A stretch of DNA of 64,000 nucleotides, taken from the NCBI RefSeq assembly GCF_030812855.1, contig NZ_JAUSTK010000001.1, positions 248,001 through 312,000 on the forward strand, written 5' to 3'. Below the pieces are notes generated by a model. The model did no database searches, was not told the DNA's origin, and saw only the letters and a program-made list of their open reading frames with translations. The DNA comes from Paenibacillus wynnii (GTDB lineage Bacteria; Bacillota; Bacilli; Paenibacillales; Paenibacillaceae). How positions within the stretch are numbered: position 1 is the first letter of the stretch; the number at the start of each line of letters is the position of its first letter. Below, piece by piece: positions 1-8,448 of the stretch. The position numbers and the translations under genes were made by a program.

Positions 1-23
1 TCCTTGGTAGTAAGCTCATTCTG

Positions 24-1355
24 TTACTCAGCAGCTACACCGTTATTCAGATCTTTGATTTGTTGAACGGCTTTATCCATTGCGACTTTAGGATCAACAT
101 TTTTGTCCCAAATTTCTGGAAGAGCTGCGTTTACAGGGGCCCATACGTTGCCCATTTCAGGAATGGAAGGCATCGGTTGGGAGTTTTTCGCTTGTTCTGC
201 GAAAGCAGATACATAAGGATCTCCGGAGATTTGTGGATCAGCCAACGCTTCGTTGTTTGTTGGAACGGAACCAACAAGTTTGTTCAAAAGAAGTTGTGCG
301 TCTTTGCCCGAAGCAAAGTTTGCATACAATTTAGCAGCATTAGGATATTGAGAATAAGCATTAACCGCAAAGATTTTGATACCTGAGAAGGTGATTGATG
401 TTTTACCGTCGATAGTAGGGATTGGTGCGATTCCAAGGTTGTCGCCAAGTGCAGTTTTGTATCCAGCAAGTTCCCAAGGTCCTGTAATATCCATAGCTAC
501 GTCACCTGAGTTGAATAAGCCGCGTTTGATATCGGGATTGATATCACCGCTCTTGATCGGTAAAGCTTCTTTCATTTTTACAAAGGCCTTCAGGCTGGTA
601 ATTGCACCCTCATTGTTAAGTCCGATATCATCTTTGTTCGTGCCGTTATCTCCGAAGAGATATCCGCCATTGGAAGCGATGAACATGTAGTTGAAGTACA
701 AGTTGCCGACTTCCCACATAATTCCGTATCTGTTCTTGGATTTATCTGTGAACGTTTTGCTGAATGCAAGAACGTCATCGAATGATTTTGGAGCTTCTTT
801 AAGCAAAGATTTATTGTAGTACAGCGCATAGGTTTCTGCCGCTCTTGGGTAACCATACAATTCGTTATTAAAAGTGGATCCGATAATGGATGCTTCTGTG
901 TTAGCGGATTTGGTTTCTTCAGCGAAAATATCGTTTGGAAGGACCACGCTCGCACTTGCAGCTTTACCTAAGTTATCGTGTGGGAGTAGAACAACGTCAG
1001 CAGCCAGGCCAGATGGACCATCTTGTATAAGCCTATTTACTTGATCGGGTGGTGCCAACTCTTCAATTTTGACTGGAACGTTATATTTTGCTGTGAATTG
1101 CTTAGCAATCTCTTCTGCGAACTTTCTTTCATCTTTACTTTCCCATACAGTTAGTGTAGCGCCATCTTCTGGCACAACTTCTGTAGCTGCTGCATTGCCG
1201 CTATTCGTGCCTGCATTCTCTGTTGTATTCGCTGCAGGTGCATTAGTAGCTTCTACATTTCCCCCATTGTTGGCATTGTTGTTGCTGCCGCAAGCAGTAA
1301 TGGATAGAACCATTGAGCAAGCCGCTGTTAGAACCATGAGTTTTTTCAACTTCAT
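24..1355 (-). CDS. mdxE: maltodextrin ABC transporter substrate-binding lipoprotein
   Basis: Extracellular solute-binding protein of the MalE/MdxE type, expected to capture maltose or maltodextrins at the outer membrane leaflet for an ABC importer. The start ATG at 1355 follows a GGGAGGGG ribosome site; a longer reading from 1385 has none. The protein (443 aa) begins with a lipoprotein signal (KLKK, hydrophobic stretch, ITAC; Cys22 would be lipidated), then an Asn/Ala/Thr-rich linker and a family 1 solute-binding fold with motifs such as TVWESKDE and GDVAMDITGPWELAGY. Permease genes would lie downstream, before position 24, outside the window. Two LacI-type operators and a cre-like site lie upstream. 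The sugar is inferred from the neighbouring maltose genes. Confidence 0.88.
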   Translation of the reverse strand: MKLKKLMVLTAACSMVLSITACGSNNNANNGGNVEATNAPAANTTENAGTNSGNAAATEVVPEDGATLTVWESKDERKFAEEIAKQFTAKYNVPVKIEELAPPDQVNRLIQDGPSGLAADVVLLPHDNLGKAASASVVLPNDIFAEETKSANTEASIIGSTFNNELYGYPRAAETYALYYNKSLLKEAPKSFDDVLAFSKTFTDKSKNRYGIMWEVGNLYFNYMFIASNGGYLFGDNGTNKDDIGLNNEGAITSLKAFVKMKEALPIKSGDINPDIKRGLFNSGDVAMDITGPWELAGYKTALGDNLGIAPIPTIDGKTSITFSGIKIFAVNAYSQYPNAAKLYANFASGKDAQLLLNKLVGSVPTNNEALADPQISGDPYVSAFAEQAKNSQPMPSIPEMGNVWAPVNAALPEIWDKNVDPKVAMDKAVQQIKDLNNGVAAE

Positions 1356-1418
1356 TACGTTAACCCCTCCCGTTTTATGTAACAAGAATATTCATGCAAC
1401 ACGCTTCACCAAATTTGC

Positions 1419-1430
1419 GCAAACGATTTC
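1419..1430 (-). promoter_or_regulatory. LacI/MalR-type operator candidate upstream of mdxE
   Basis: GCAAACGATTTC matches 10 of 12 positions of the palindrome GCAAACGTTTGC that recurs beside the other maltodextrin genes in this window. It sits about 65 bp upstream of the mdxE start. Binding by the LacI-family regulator at 3961 is inferred. Confidence 0.45.
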
Positions 1431-1493
1431 AGCAGGAGTGAAAAAAATGTTGATTTCAACGTTAATCCCACCTGTATTTGCTATAACAAGTTT

Positions 1494-1507
1494 AGAAAGC
1501 GCTTCAT
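1494..1507 (-). promoter_or_regulatory. cre-like site (CcpA) upstream of mdxE
   Basis: AGAAAGCGCTTCAT has the AAAGCGCTT core of catabolite-responsive elements and matches about 10 of 14 positions of TGAAAGCGCTTTCA. It lies between the two MalR-type operators in the mdxE upstream region, which would fit glucose repression of maltodextrin uptake. Confidence 0.4.
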
Positions 1508-1543
1508 TCATGAATCCATCATACAACAGTATTGTTTGTTTGT

Positions 1544-1555
1544 AAAAACGTTTGC
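1544..1555 (-). promoter_or_regulatory. second LacI/MalR-type operator candidate upstream of mdxE
   Basis: AAAAACGTTTGC matches 10 of 12 positions of GCAAACGTTTGC. It lies 125 bp from the first mdxE site, so two bound tetramers or dimers could loop or act independently. Confidence 0.4.
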
Positions 1556-1791
1556 ACATACTGAATTCAGGCATTTTGACCGATTTAAGCTAGAAAATAT
1601 CCGATTTACTCGCTCTTTTGCAAGATAACTCTGATTTGAACGTTTTTTTCAGGTTCTTTAGTCACAGTTTTGTTATTACATCCCATATCTAGTTCCTAAT
1701 CAAACCTGAAACCTGGGATATTTACCCGTTTATTAATTTAAAAATTCTCAAATCATTGTGAATAATTGTGCAATGGTTTGTACAAAATAGA

Positions 1792-1820
1792 TTGAACCCT
1801 TTTTTTTTTCGTGCTATAAT
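1792..1820 (+). promoter_or_regulatory. sigma-A promoter for the neopullulanase transcript
   Basis: TTGAAC (1792-1797), a 17-bp spacer containing a T-tract, and TATAAT (1815-1820) preceded by TGC, an extended -10. Predicted transcription start is near 1826-1828, giving a leader of about 150 nt before neopullulanase. Confidence 0.75.
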
Positions 1821-1825
1821 CCAAA

Positions 1826-1940
1826 TCGATCAAGAAACCTGCCCTCTAAGGACTGGGGACTGCAAAATTAAAAGGCAATGTTACTTATGACAGGTACATC
1901 CTCGGCAAGCTACTTTGCTTTGATGTGCCTGTTTTTTATT
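1826..1940 (+). ncRNA. terminated leader or small RNA ahead of neopullulanase
   Basis: Between the promoter at 1792-1820 and the ribosome site of the next gene, an 11-bp stem (1890-1900 with 1922-1932, one G-U pair) is followed by TTTTTT, an intrinsic terminator about 40 bp before the start codon. ACCTG at 1837-1841 could pair with CAGGT at 1891-1895 inside the terminator's left arm, so an alternative antiterminator fold is possible. The unit could be an attenuator or a free small RNA of about 110 nt. I do not recognise it as a known riboswitch or RNA family. Confidence 0.5.
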
Positions 1941-1978
1941 ACAGGGAGCCTTAGCTCACCACTTTGGGAGGAAATAAT

Positions 1979-3724
1979 ATGTTACTGGAAGCTGTATATC
2001 ATCGTCCGCGGTTAAACTGGTCTTATGCTTATAATGAAAATACCATTCACCTGCGTTTGCGGGCTAAAAAAGGGGACTTAACAGAGGTATATGCTTGGAC
2101 TGGAGATAAATATGCCTGGGATACGACCAAGGAGCTGATCCCGATGAGTCTTTTCACCTCGGATGAAATGTTCGATTATTGGGATTGTGAGAGCGTTCCT
2201 CCATACCGCCGCCTTAAATACGGATTTTTGCTGCAAAAGGGTCTTGAGCGGATCTGGATGACCGAAAGCGATTTTTCACCCCATCGTCCTGAGAATCCAG
2301 AAAAACTGTTCGAGTTTCCCTACATAAATCGCAGCGACATTTTTACTCCGCCGGCATGGGTTAAGGATGCTATCTTCTATCAGATATTTCCTGAACGATT
2401 CGCAAACGGTGATCCCAGCTTAGACCCGGAGAATGTACAGCCGTGGGGCGGCAAACCGGAACGTGACAGTTTTTTCGGTGGAGATCTTCAAGGAGTTATT
2501 GATCATCTGGACCATTTGAGTGAGCTGGGTATCAACGCTATTTATTTCACTCCCGTCTTTGCTGCAACGACAAACCATAAATACGATACGGAAGATTATT
2601 TGCGTATTGATCCGCAGTTTGGGGATGCTAAGACCCTGAAAAAGCTAGTTGATGCCTGCCATGAACGCGGTATTCGCGTGTTGTTAGACGCTGTATTCAA
2701 TCATGCTGGGAAAACCTTCGCTCCATTTGTAGATGTTCAGGAAAAAGGAGAAGCCTCACCCTATAAGGACTGGTTCCATGTTAATCAATTTCCGCTGGCC
2801 ATCGATCAGGAGATCCCCTCCTACGATACCTTTGCCTTTGAACCGTTGATGCCAAAGTTAAATACGGAAAATGCTGAAGTTAAGCAATATTTACTAGAGG
2901 TTGCCGAATACTGGATCAAGGAAGTCGGCATTGACGGCTGGCGGTTGGATGTAGCCAATGAAGTAAGTCATGAATTCTGGCGGGAATTCCGTAAGGTTGT
3001 GAAACGAGCGAATCCTGATGCCTATATTCTAGGAGAAATATGGCATGAGTCCGCACCGTGGCTGGAGGGTGACAAATTTGATGCTGTAATGAATTACCCA
3101 TTCACCAGTGCTGTAATTGATTTCTTTGTTCTCGGTAATTTGGACGCTGAGGGATTTGCTAATTCAATCGGCAAGCAGCTTTCCCGTTATCCGCTGCAGG
3201 CAAGTGAGGTTGCATTCAACCTGCTTGACAGCCATGATACCCCGCGCCTACTTACACTAGCTAAAGGGGATAAGAAAAAACAGAAGCTGGCTGCATTGTT
3301 CCAGTTTACTTTTATGGGCACGCCTTGTATCTATTACGGTGATGAAGTAGGAATGGACGGTGGTGGAGATCCGGATTGCCGTAAATGCATGGAGTGGGAG
3401 AAAGATAAGCAGGATCTTGAATTGTTTGAATTTTACCGCAGATTGATTCATATCCGAGCCAGTCATCCTGCACTTCGAACTGGAACGATGAGCTTCCTTG
3501 AAGCGAGCCGCCAGGGAACCAAACTGGCTTATGAACGCCGACTGGGTGACGATATTCTGATCGTACTGGTCAATACTGAAGAAACGGCCCAACACTTCCA
3601 ATTGGCTGTGGAGGAACGAAATTGGGAAAATGTCCTTACAGACGCTTCTCTCCGGGCTGAACGTGGCATTTTATCTGTGAAGCTTCCTGCCTTCGGCTAC
3701 GTGGTTCTAAAGGCTGTCTATTAA
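1979..3724 (+). CDS. neopullulanase/maltogenic amylase (GH13)
   Basis: Cytoplasmic GH13 subfamily 20-type enzyme (581 aa) that hydrolyses maltodextrins, pullulan or cyclodextrins to maltose or panose. There is no signal peptide. The ATG at 1979 has GGGAGG 9 bp upstream. The first ~120 residues resemble a CBM34-type beta domain. The catalytic barrel carries the nucleophile Asp324 in GWRLDVANE, the acid/base Glu353 in LGEIWHE and Asp420 in LLDSHDTPR, each one position from the TVA II catalytic residues (325/354/421). It opens a plus-strand run of maltodextrin genes. Neopullulanase, maltogenic amylase and cyclomaltodextrinase are not separable from sequence alone. Confidence 0.9.
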   Translation: MLLEAVYHRPRLNWSYAYNENTIHLRLRAKKGDLTEVYAWTGDKYAWDTTKELIPMSLFTSDEMFDYWDCESVPPYRRLKYGFLLQKGLERIWMTESDFSPHRPENPEKLFEFPYINRSDIFTPPAWVKDAIFYQIFPERFANGDPSLDPENVQPWGGKPERDSFFGGDLQGVIDHLDHLSELGINAIYFTPVFAATTNHKYDTEDYLRIDPQFGDAKTLKKLVDACHERGIRVLLDAVFNHAGKTFAPFVDVQEKGEASPYKDWFHVNQFPLAIDQEIPSYDTFAFEPLMPKLNTENAEVKQYLLEVAEYWIKEVGIDGWRLDVANEVSHEFWREFRKVVKRANPDAYILGEIWHESAPWLEGDKFDAVMNYPFTSAVIDFFVLGNLDAEGFANSIGKQLSRYPLQASEVAFNLLDSHDTPRLLTLAKGDKKKQKLAALFQFTFMGTPCIYYGDEVGMDGGGDPDCRKCMEWEKDKQDLELFEFYRRLIHIRASHPALRTGTMSFLEASRQGTKLAYERRLGDDILIVLVNTEETAQHFQLAVEERNWENVLTDASLRAERGILSVKLPAFGYVVLKAVY

Positions 3725-3766
3725 TAATAGTAGTTATTTTTCGTAACCGTTTATTGTACAACCTTA

Positions 3767-3803
3767 AAAAGCCATCATCCGTCTGTTATCGGAGATGGCT
3801 TTT
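3767..3803. terminator. intrinsic terminator after neopullulanase
   Basis: AAAAGCCATC pairs with GATGGCTTTT, with an inner TCCG/CGGA stem. A/T tracts on both sides would let it act on either strand. Confidence 0.75.
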
Positions 3804-3894
3804 GGACCTACTGAATGAGTCTCAACATGCAAAAAAAACATTAGCATCGTTGGTATACTGCGATTCTGGTTGTAATTCTGAAGGACTTTATCTA

Positions 3895-3923
3895 TTTACA
3901 ATTAACTATACTTCGATTAATAT
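3895..3923 (+). promoter_or_regulatory. candidate promoter of the LacI-type regulator
   Basis: TTTACA (3895-3900), 17-bp spacer and TAATAT (3918-3923, 4 of 6 matches). The operator at 3935-3946 would overlap the transcription start, fitting autorepression. Confidence 0.4.
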
Positions 3924-3934
3924 TACTGTGTAAA

Positions 3935-3946
3935 GCAAACGGTTCC
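3935..3946 (+). promoter_or_regulatory. autoregulatory operator candidate
   Basis: GCAAACGGTTCC matches 10 of 12 positions of GCAAACGTTTGC. It lies 14 bp before the regulator's start codon and just downstream of its putative -10 box. Confidence 0.5.
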
Positions 3947-3960
3947 ATAAGGAGGTTTCT

Positions 3961-4998
3961 ATGACAGTTACCATCAAGGATGTGGCCAAGAGAGCCGGAG
4001 TATCACCTTCAACGGTGTCCCGGGTATTGTCGGGCCATCCCAGAATCAGCTTAGAAACTTCCCGTAAGGTTAAGGTTATTATGGAGGAAATGGGCTATCA
4101 CCCAAACATGATGGCTAAAAGCCTGGTGTCGAAGACTACGAACAGTATCTGTATCATTCTTCCGAAACCAGCTGAAGAGCTGTTCTCTAATTTGTTTTTC
4201 ATGGAATTAATACGCGGTATTGTCACGCAAGCCAGCCGTTCCGGCTATGATGTACTCATCAGCTCCGGTGCGAACGAAAAGGAAGAGCTTGAGGCTGCCT
4301 CTCGTCTCCTGAAAGGGCGCCGCGTCGACGGCGTTATTCTGCTGTATTCGCGTAAAGACGATGCTGTAATTGATTTTCTGGAGAACAACGGTTATCCTTT
4401 TGTTCTTGTAGGACGAAGTGACCGTTATGAGAATATACTATCTGTCGATAATGATAATGTGATGGCAGCGTATGACGCTACGAATCACCTGATCTCTATG
4501 GGACACGAACGCATCGGCTTTGTCAGTGGTCCGCAGAACTTAATTGTTTCACGCGACCGGCTAGAGGGATACCGCAAGGCGATGCAGAATAGTGAGCTGG
4601 AAATGCGGCCTGAATGGATAGTAGAAGGTGAATTTCTGCAGGATAGCGGATATCGGGCCATGTCTTTTTTCATGAATCTCCCGAATCGCCCAACTGCGCT
4701 GGTTGTAGTCGATGATATGGTAGCATTTGGGGTGCTGCGCGGGTTAAATGAGCTGAAATACAGTGTTCCGGAAGATTTGGCCATTGTCAGCTTTAATAAT
4801 ATCCCTCTCTCTGAATTGTCCAATCCACCGATCAGCAGCATAGATATCGGAATTTATCATCTGGGCTACACGGCTTCCCAAGTTTTGATTCAAGGCATTC
4901 AGAAAGCGGCTATTGGTGCTGGATACACGAACAGATTTGTTATTCCACACCGTCTGATTATCCGTGAATCTTCCATGCATTCCCTTAATAAAAAATGA
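3961..4998 (+). CDS. malR: LacI-family transcriptional regulator, MalR-like
   Basis: DNA-binding repressor (345 aa) of the LacI/GalR family. The N-terminal helix-turn-helix and hinge are clear (TIKDVAKRAGVSPSTVSRVL, residues 4-23), followed by a periplasmic-binding-protein-like effector domain containing RRVDGVILL, GRSD and GHERIGFVSG. The ATG at 3961 follows AAGGAGG. Its position inside the maltodextrin gene run and the repeated GCAAACGTTTGC-like sites near mdxE, itself, pgmB and the maltose phosphorylase gene suggest it controls this locus in response to maltose or maltodextrin. The effector is inferred; the name malR is by context. Confidence 0.8.
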   Translation: MTVTIKDVAKRAGVSPSTVSRVLSGHPRISLETSRKVKVIMEEMGYHPNMMAKSLVSKTTNSICIILPKPAEELFSNLFFMELIRGIVTQASRSGYDVLISSGANEKEELEAASRLLKGRRVDGVILLYSRKDDAVIDFLENNGYPFVLVGRSDRYENILSVDNDNVMAAYDATNHLISMGHERIGFVSGPQNLIVSRDRLEGYRKAMQNSELEMRPEWIVEGEFLQDSGYRAMSFFMNLPNRPTALVVVDDMVAFGVLRGLNELKYSVPEDLAIVSFNNIPLSELSNPPISSIDIGIYHLGYTASQVLIQGIQKAAIGAGYTNRFVIPHRLIIRESSMHSLNKK

Positions 4999-5052
4999 CG
5001 GGCAGAATAATAAATGAAGCCTCAATGCTTCATTTATTTTTTCGAAAGTTGT

Positions 5053-5064
5053 ACAAACGTTTGC
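5053..5064 (+). promoter_or_regulatory. LacI/MalR-type operator candidate upstream of pgmB
   Basis: ACAAACGTTTGC matches 11 of 12 positions of the shared palindrome, the best copy in the window. It lies 40 bp before the pgmB start codon. Confidence 0.55.
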
Positions 5065-5104
5065 GCTAATGATTTATTAGATAAATCTACAGGAGGTTCT
5101 ATTG

Positions 5105-5767
5105 ATGAAAGAAGTAAAAGCTTGTTTGTTTGACCTGGACGGTGTACTCGTTGACACAGCCAAATATCATTATATTGCTTGGAAAGAGCTTGCAGATGAT
5201 CTTGGATTTCAGTTTACAGAGCAGGATAATGAACGCCTTAAGGGTGTTAGCAGAGTCGCTTCCCTTAACATTCTGCTTGAAATCGGCGGCTTGTCATTTA
5301 CCGATGCAGAAAAGGAAAAACTGGCCGAGAAGAAAAATAACCGTTATGTTGAATACATCACCACTATGGACAGCTCAGAAATTCTTCCAGGGGCTTTAGA
5401 TTTCCTGAAGGAATGCCGTGCACACGGAATTCGGGTTGCACTAGGCTCCGCCAGTAAAAATGCTATGATGATTCTAAACAATACGGGTCTTACCCCTTAC
5501 TTTGATGCCATCATTGATGGAACCCATACATCAGTCGCCAAGCCGGATCCTGAAGTATTCCTGCTCGGCGCTAAAGCCTTAGAAACGGTCCCTGAACAAT
5601 GTGTTGTATTCGAGGATGCTGAAGCAGGCATAGAAGCAGCTATCCGTGCCGGTATGGTCAGTGTTGGTATCGGCTCACCGGAGACACTTGCAGCAGCGAA
5701 CGTTGTGGTCCCCTCACTGCAGCAAATGAATGTGGCACGCTTAAGAGAATCATTTGCAAGCGTTTGA
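5105..5767 (+). CDS. pgmB: beta-phosphoglucomutase
   Basis: HAD-superfamily enzyme (220 aa) converting beta-D-glucose 1-phosphate to glucose 6-phosphate, the step after maltose phosphorolysis. Motifs: FDLDGVLVDT with nucleophile Asp10 and acid/base Asp12, the cap region with KGVSR, LGSASKN (motif II), KPDPEVF with the motif III lysine, and EDAEAGIEAA for magnesium binding. ATG at 5105 is 8 bp after AGGAGG; the TTG directly before it is too close. It lies directly upstream of maltose phosphorylase, the classical partner whose product is its substrate. A LacI-type operator lies 40 bp upstream. Confidence 0.93.
   Translation: MKEVKACLFDLDGVLVDTAKYHYIAWKELADDLGFQFTEQDNERLKGVSRVASLNILLEIGGLSFTDAEKEKLAEKKNNRYVEYITTMDSSEILPGALDFLKECRAHGIRVALGSASKNAMMILNNTGLTPYFDAIIDGTHTSVAKPDPEVFLLGAKALETVPEQCVVFEDAEAGIEAAIRAGMVSVGIGSPETLAAANVVVPSLQQMNVARLRESFASV
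5756..5767 (+). promoter_or_regulatory. LacI/MalR or cre-like site overlapping the pgmB stop
   Basis: GCAAGCGTTTGA matches 10 of 12 positions of GCAAACGTTTGC and also resembles a CcpA cre. It lies about 290 bp before the maltose phosphorylase start. Because it overlaps coding sequence, chance is possible. Confidence 0.3.
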
Positions 5768-5828
5768 AGAACATTATAATCCGAGTGGAGTGAATGTGGG
5801 TTTCTCTAACTCCCATCTGCTTTAAAAA

Positions 5829-6018
5829 GTATATAGAGAACTAAAGTTACGTTAGTAGCGTAGAGAGCGAAAGGATTGTGGAGAAGCGTTAGCGTTCGCC
5901 TTTGTCCCCAGATGCTTACCGATAATCTTTTTATTCGAGCATCTGGGGACAACAGCGATCGGAACAACCTTCCGCCAACGGAGCGCTCATACGTAACTTT
6001 AGAGTTATTGTATATAGT
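5829..6018. repeat. long imperfect palindrome (MITE-like or structured element)
   Basis: The flanks TATATAG...AACTAAAGTTACG (5831-5851) and CGTAACTTTAGAGTT...TATATAG (5992-6018) are imperfect inverted repeats. Inside, AGCGAAAGGATTGT and ACAACCTTCCGCC are also partly complementary. At the apex a perfect 15-bp stem (5902-5916 with 5938-5952, TTGTCCCCAGATGCT) encloses a 21-nt loop. The element fills the gap between pgmB and maltose phosphorylase and would be in the latter's 5' leader if transcribed. No second copy was seen in this window and it encodes no recognisable protein. Confidence 0.6.
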
Positions 6019-6055
6019 TGTTTATAAACCCCTACTTATTAAAGGAGAGATTAAC

Positions 6056-8374
6056 GTGAAACAATATTTAACGATCGACGAATGGTCCATTATTGAGGAA
6101 TCCTTTGATTCCCAGACTCATGAGATTTCCGAAAGTGTATTTAGTATCGGGAACGGTTATATGGGCGGCCGGGCCAACTTCGAGGAGCAATATAGCGGTC
6201 GCAGTCTTCAAGGCAGTTATATGGCCGGGGTTTATTACCCTGATAAAACCCGTGTAGGCTGGTGGAAGAACGGCTATCCGGAATATTTTGCCAAAGTACT
6301 TAACAGCACCAACTGGATTGGTATTAACATTGAAATTGACGGTGTACAGCTAGATTTGGCTACGAGCACTGTTTCTGAGTTCCGCCGTCAACTGAATATG
6401 AAAGAAGGTACCCTCTCCCGCTGCTTCACAGCTACCCTTGAAGGCGGCAAGACAGTCAGAGTTGAGAGCATCCGGATTGTCAGCTTGGTTCGCCGTGAGA
6501 TTGGAGCTATTCGTTACTCCGTTATTCCCGTGAATTTTGCAGGTAATATTACCATTACTCCTTATCTAGACGGGGATATCAAGAACAAGGATTCCAACTA
6601 TGATGAAAAGTTCTGGAATGAGGTTGAGAAGAAGGGTGGGCCTGACGGCGGTCATATCACCTTAAAGACGAAAAAGCTCGACTTTCATGTTACGTCAGCC
6701 ATGGCTTTTGACATTCTGGTTAACGGTGAGAAGCTTAACACAGAAGCGGAAGTTATTGAGCAGGAAAAATATGTCGCGAACAAAATCAACCTATCCGTAC
6801 AGGAAGGCGATCAGGTAGTTATTTATAAATATGCCTCAAACGTTACCTCCAGAAATCATGGTCTCGGCCAACTCGTTGACGTTGCCAAAACTACACTTCA
6901 ACAAGCAAAAGAAGCGGGATTCTCCACTCTTTTGAAGGAACAAAATGAAGCATGGAGAGATAAGTGGAAGGAAAGCGACATTATCATCGAAGGTGATGCT
7001 TCCGCTCAGCAGGCTATTCGCTTTAATATTTTCCAGCTGAATCAGACATATAACGGAGAAGACGACCGTCTGAACATCGGACCGAAGGGCTTTACGGGTG
7101 AAAAATACGGCGGCAGCACCTATTGGGATACAGAAGCCTATTGTGTGCCTTTCTATCTCAGTACGGCTGACTCCTCCATTGCACGCAACCTGTTGATTTA
7201 CCGATACAAGCATCTTGAAAAAGCAAAAGAAAATGCCCGCAAGCTCGGCTTCACTAAAGGCGCCTTGTACCCAATGGTAACGATGAACGGTGAAGAATGC
7301 CATAACGAGTGGGAAATTACCTTCGAGGAGATTCACCGGAACGGTGCTATCGCTTACGCCATTTTCAACTATGTGAATTACACCGGAGACAAAGCCTATC
7401 TAGGACAATATGGGCTTGAGGTACTTGTGGAGATCTCACGTTTCTGGGAAGAACGTGTTCATTATGTTTCTCATAAAGACAAGTATGTCATGCTAGGTGT
7501 AACCGGACCGAACGAATACGAAAACAATGTCAATAATAACTGGTATAGCAACCGGATGGCTTCTTGGACGATGGAATATACTTTGGAAGCTCTCGCTTAT
7601 CTGCAAGAAAATGAAAACACACGGTATGCTGAGCTGTTAGAAAAACTGGAGCTTCAGGAAACTGAAACCTCTAAATGGAATGATATCATTGCTAAAATGT
7701 ATTACCCTGCGGATGAAGAACAAGGTGTTTTCCTGCAGCAGGATGGTTTTCTGGACAAAGAAATCATTCAAGTGAAAGATCTAAATCCGGAGAATCTGCC
7801 TTTGAATCAAAAATGGTCCTGGGATCGAATCCTGCGCTCATGCTTCATTAAACAGGCTGATGTGTTACAAGGTTTGTATTTCCTTGGCGACCGTTATGAT
7901 CTGGAGACGAAAAAACGGAATTTCGATTTCTATGAGCCGATAACGGTTCATGAGTCCTCTCTCTCCCCTTGTATCCATGCAATTCTTGCCTGCGAACTCG
8001 GTTACAAAGAGAAGGCTTATGAAATGTATCTCCGCACTTCGAGACTGGATCTCGATAATTATAACAATGATACTGAAGACGGCTGTCATTCTACTAGTAT
8101 GGCCGGGACTTGGATGTCTATCGTACACGGCTTCGGCGGACTTCGCGTCCATGATGGCAGATTATCATTGAAGCCTTCGAACCCGGGCCACTGGAAATCA
8201 TATTCCTTCAAAATCATGTTCCGCGGCACACGTCTTAAAGTAAGTGTTACCGATCTCAATGTCACAGTTTCGAATGAAACTGAAGTACCGGCTTACATCA
8301 CGATTTACGACAAGGAATTTACGGTTAACGGCTTGAGCAGTGTTACTGCCCCAGGCGCCTCTGTTACGGTGTAA
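6056..8374 (+). CDS. maltose phosphorylase (GH65)
   Basis: Cytoplasmic inverting phosphorylase (772 aa): maltose plus phosphate gives glucose and beta-D-glucose 1-phosphate, which PgmB then isomerises. The GTG at 6056 follows AAAGGAGAG; the open frame reaches further upstream, but that part lies in the palindromic element and is not protein-like. As recalled, the protein closely tracks Lactobacillus brevis maltose phosphorylase, with LNIGPKGFTGEKYGG, WDTEAY, ECHNEWEITFEEIHRNG and HESSLSP. The catalytic acid Glu487 in TGPNEYENN falls at the same number as in that enzyme. Domains in order: N-terminal beta-sandwich, linker, (alpha/alpha)6 barrel, C-terminal beta-sheet. Kojibiose or trehalose phosphorylase is less likely. 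Confidence 0.9.
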   Translation: MKQYLTIDEWSIIEESFDSQTHEISESVFSIGNGYMGGRANFEEQYSGRSLQGSYMAGVYYPDKTRVGWWKNGYPEYFAKVLNSTNWIGINIEIDGVQLDLATSTVSEFRRQLNMKEGTLSRCFTATLEGGKTVRVESIRIVSLVRREIGAIRYSVIPVNFAGNITITPYLDGDIKNKDSNYDEKFWNEVEKKGGPDGGHITLKTKKLDFHVTSAMAFDILVNGEKLNTEAEVIEQEKYVANKINLSVQEGDQVVIYKYASNVTSRNHGLGQLVDVAKTTLQQAKEAGFSTLLKEQNEAWRDKWKESDIIIEGDASAQQAIRFNIFQLNQTYNGEDDRLNIGPKGFTGEKYGGSTYWDTEAYCVPFYLSTADSSIARNLLIYRYKHLEKAKENARKLGFTKGALYPMVTMNGEECHNEWEITFEEIHRNGAIAYAIFNYVNYTGDKAYLGQYGLEVLVEISRFWEERVHYVSHKDKYVMLGVTGPNEYENNVNNNWYSNRMASWTMEYTLEALAYLQENENTRYAELLEKLELQETETSKWNDIIAKMYYPADEEQGVFLQQDGFLDKEIIQVKDLNPENLPLNQKWSWDRILRSCFIKQADVLQGLYFLGDRYDLETKKRNFDFYEPITVHESSLSPCIHAILACELGYKEKAYEMYLRTSRLDLDNYNNDTEDGCHSTSMAGTWMSIVHGFGGLRVHDGRLSLKPSNPGHWKSYSFKIMFRGTRLKVSVTDLNVTVSNETEVPAYITIYDKEFTVNGLSSVTAPGASVTV

Positions 8375-8388
8375 CTTTCTAACGATTA

Positions 8389-8421
8389 GACCCGGGGCTT
8401 AGGTTTCGGGTTTCTTTTTTT
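8389..8421 (+). terminator. weak intrinsic terminator after maltose phosphorylase
   Basis: ACCCG/CGGGT short stem with a GC-rich loop, followed by TTTCTTTTTTT. It could attenuate rather than stop transcription into the glucosidase gene 28 bp further on. Confidence 0.45.
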
Positions 8422-8448
8422 ACATAAATAAAAAGGAGTGACTAACAA

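Noticed and set aside
1826..1940. Assignment of the neopullulanase leader to 6S RNA, SRP RNA or a known riboswitch
   Set aside because: None of the conserved motifs I can recall for these families is present; left unnamed.
5876..6055. 60-codon N-terminal extension of maltose phosphorylase
   Set aside because: It runs through the palindromic element, lacks a ribosome site, and GTG 6056 with AAAGGAG gives the catalytic Glu at the expected number.
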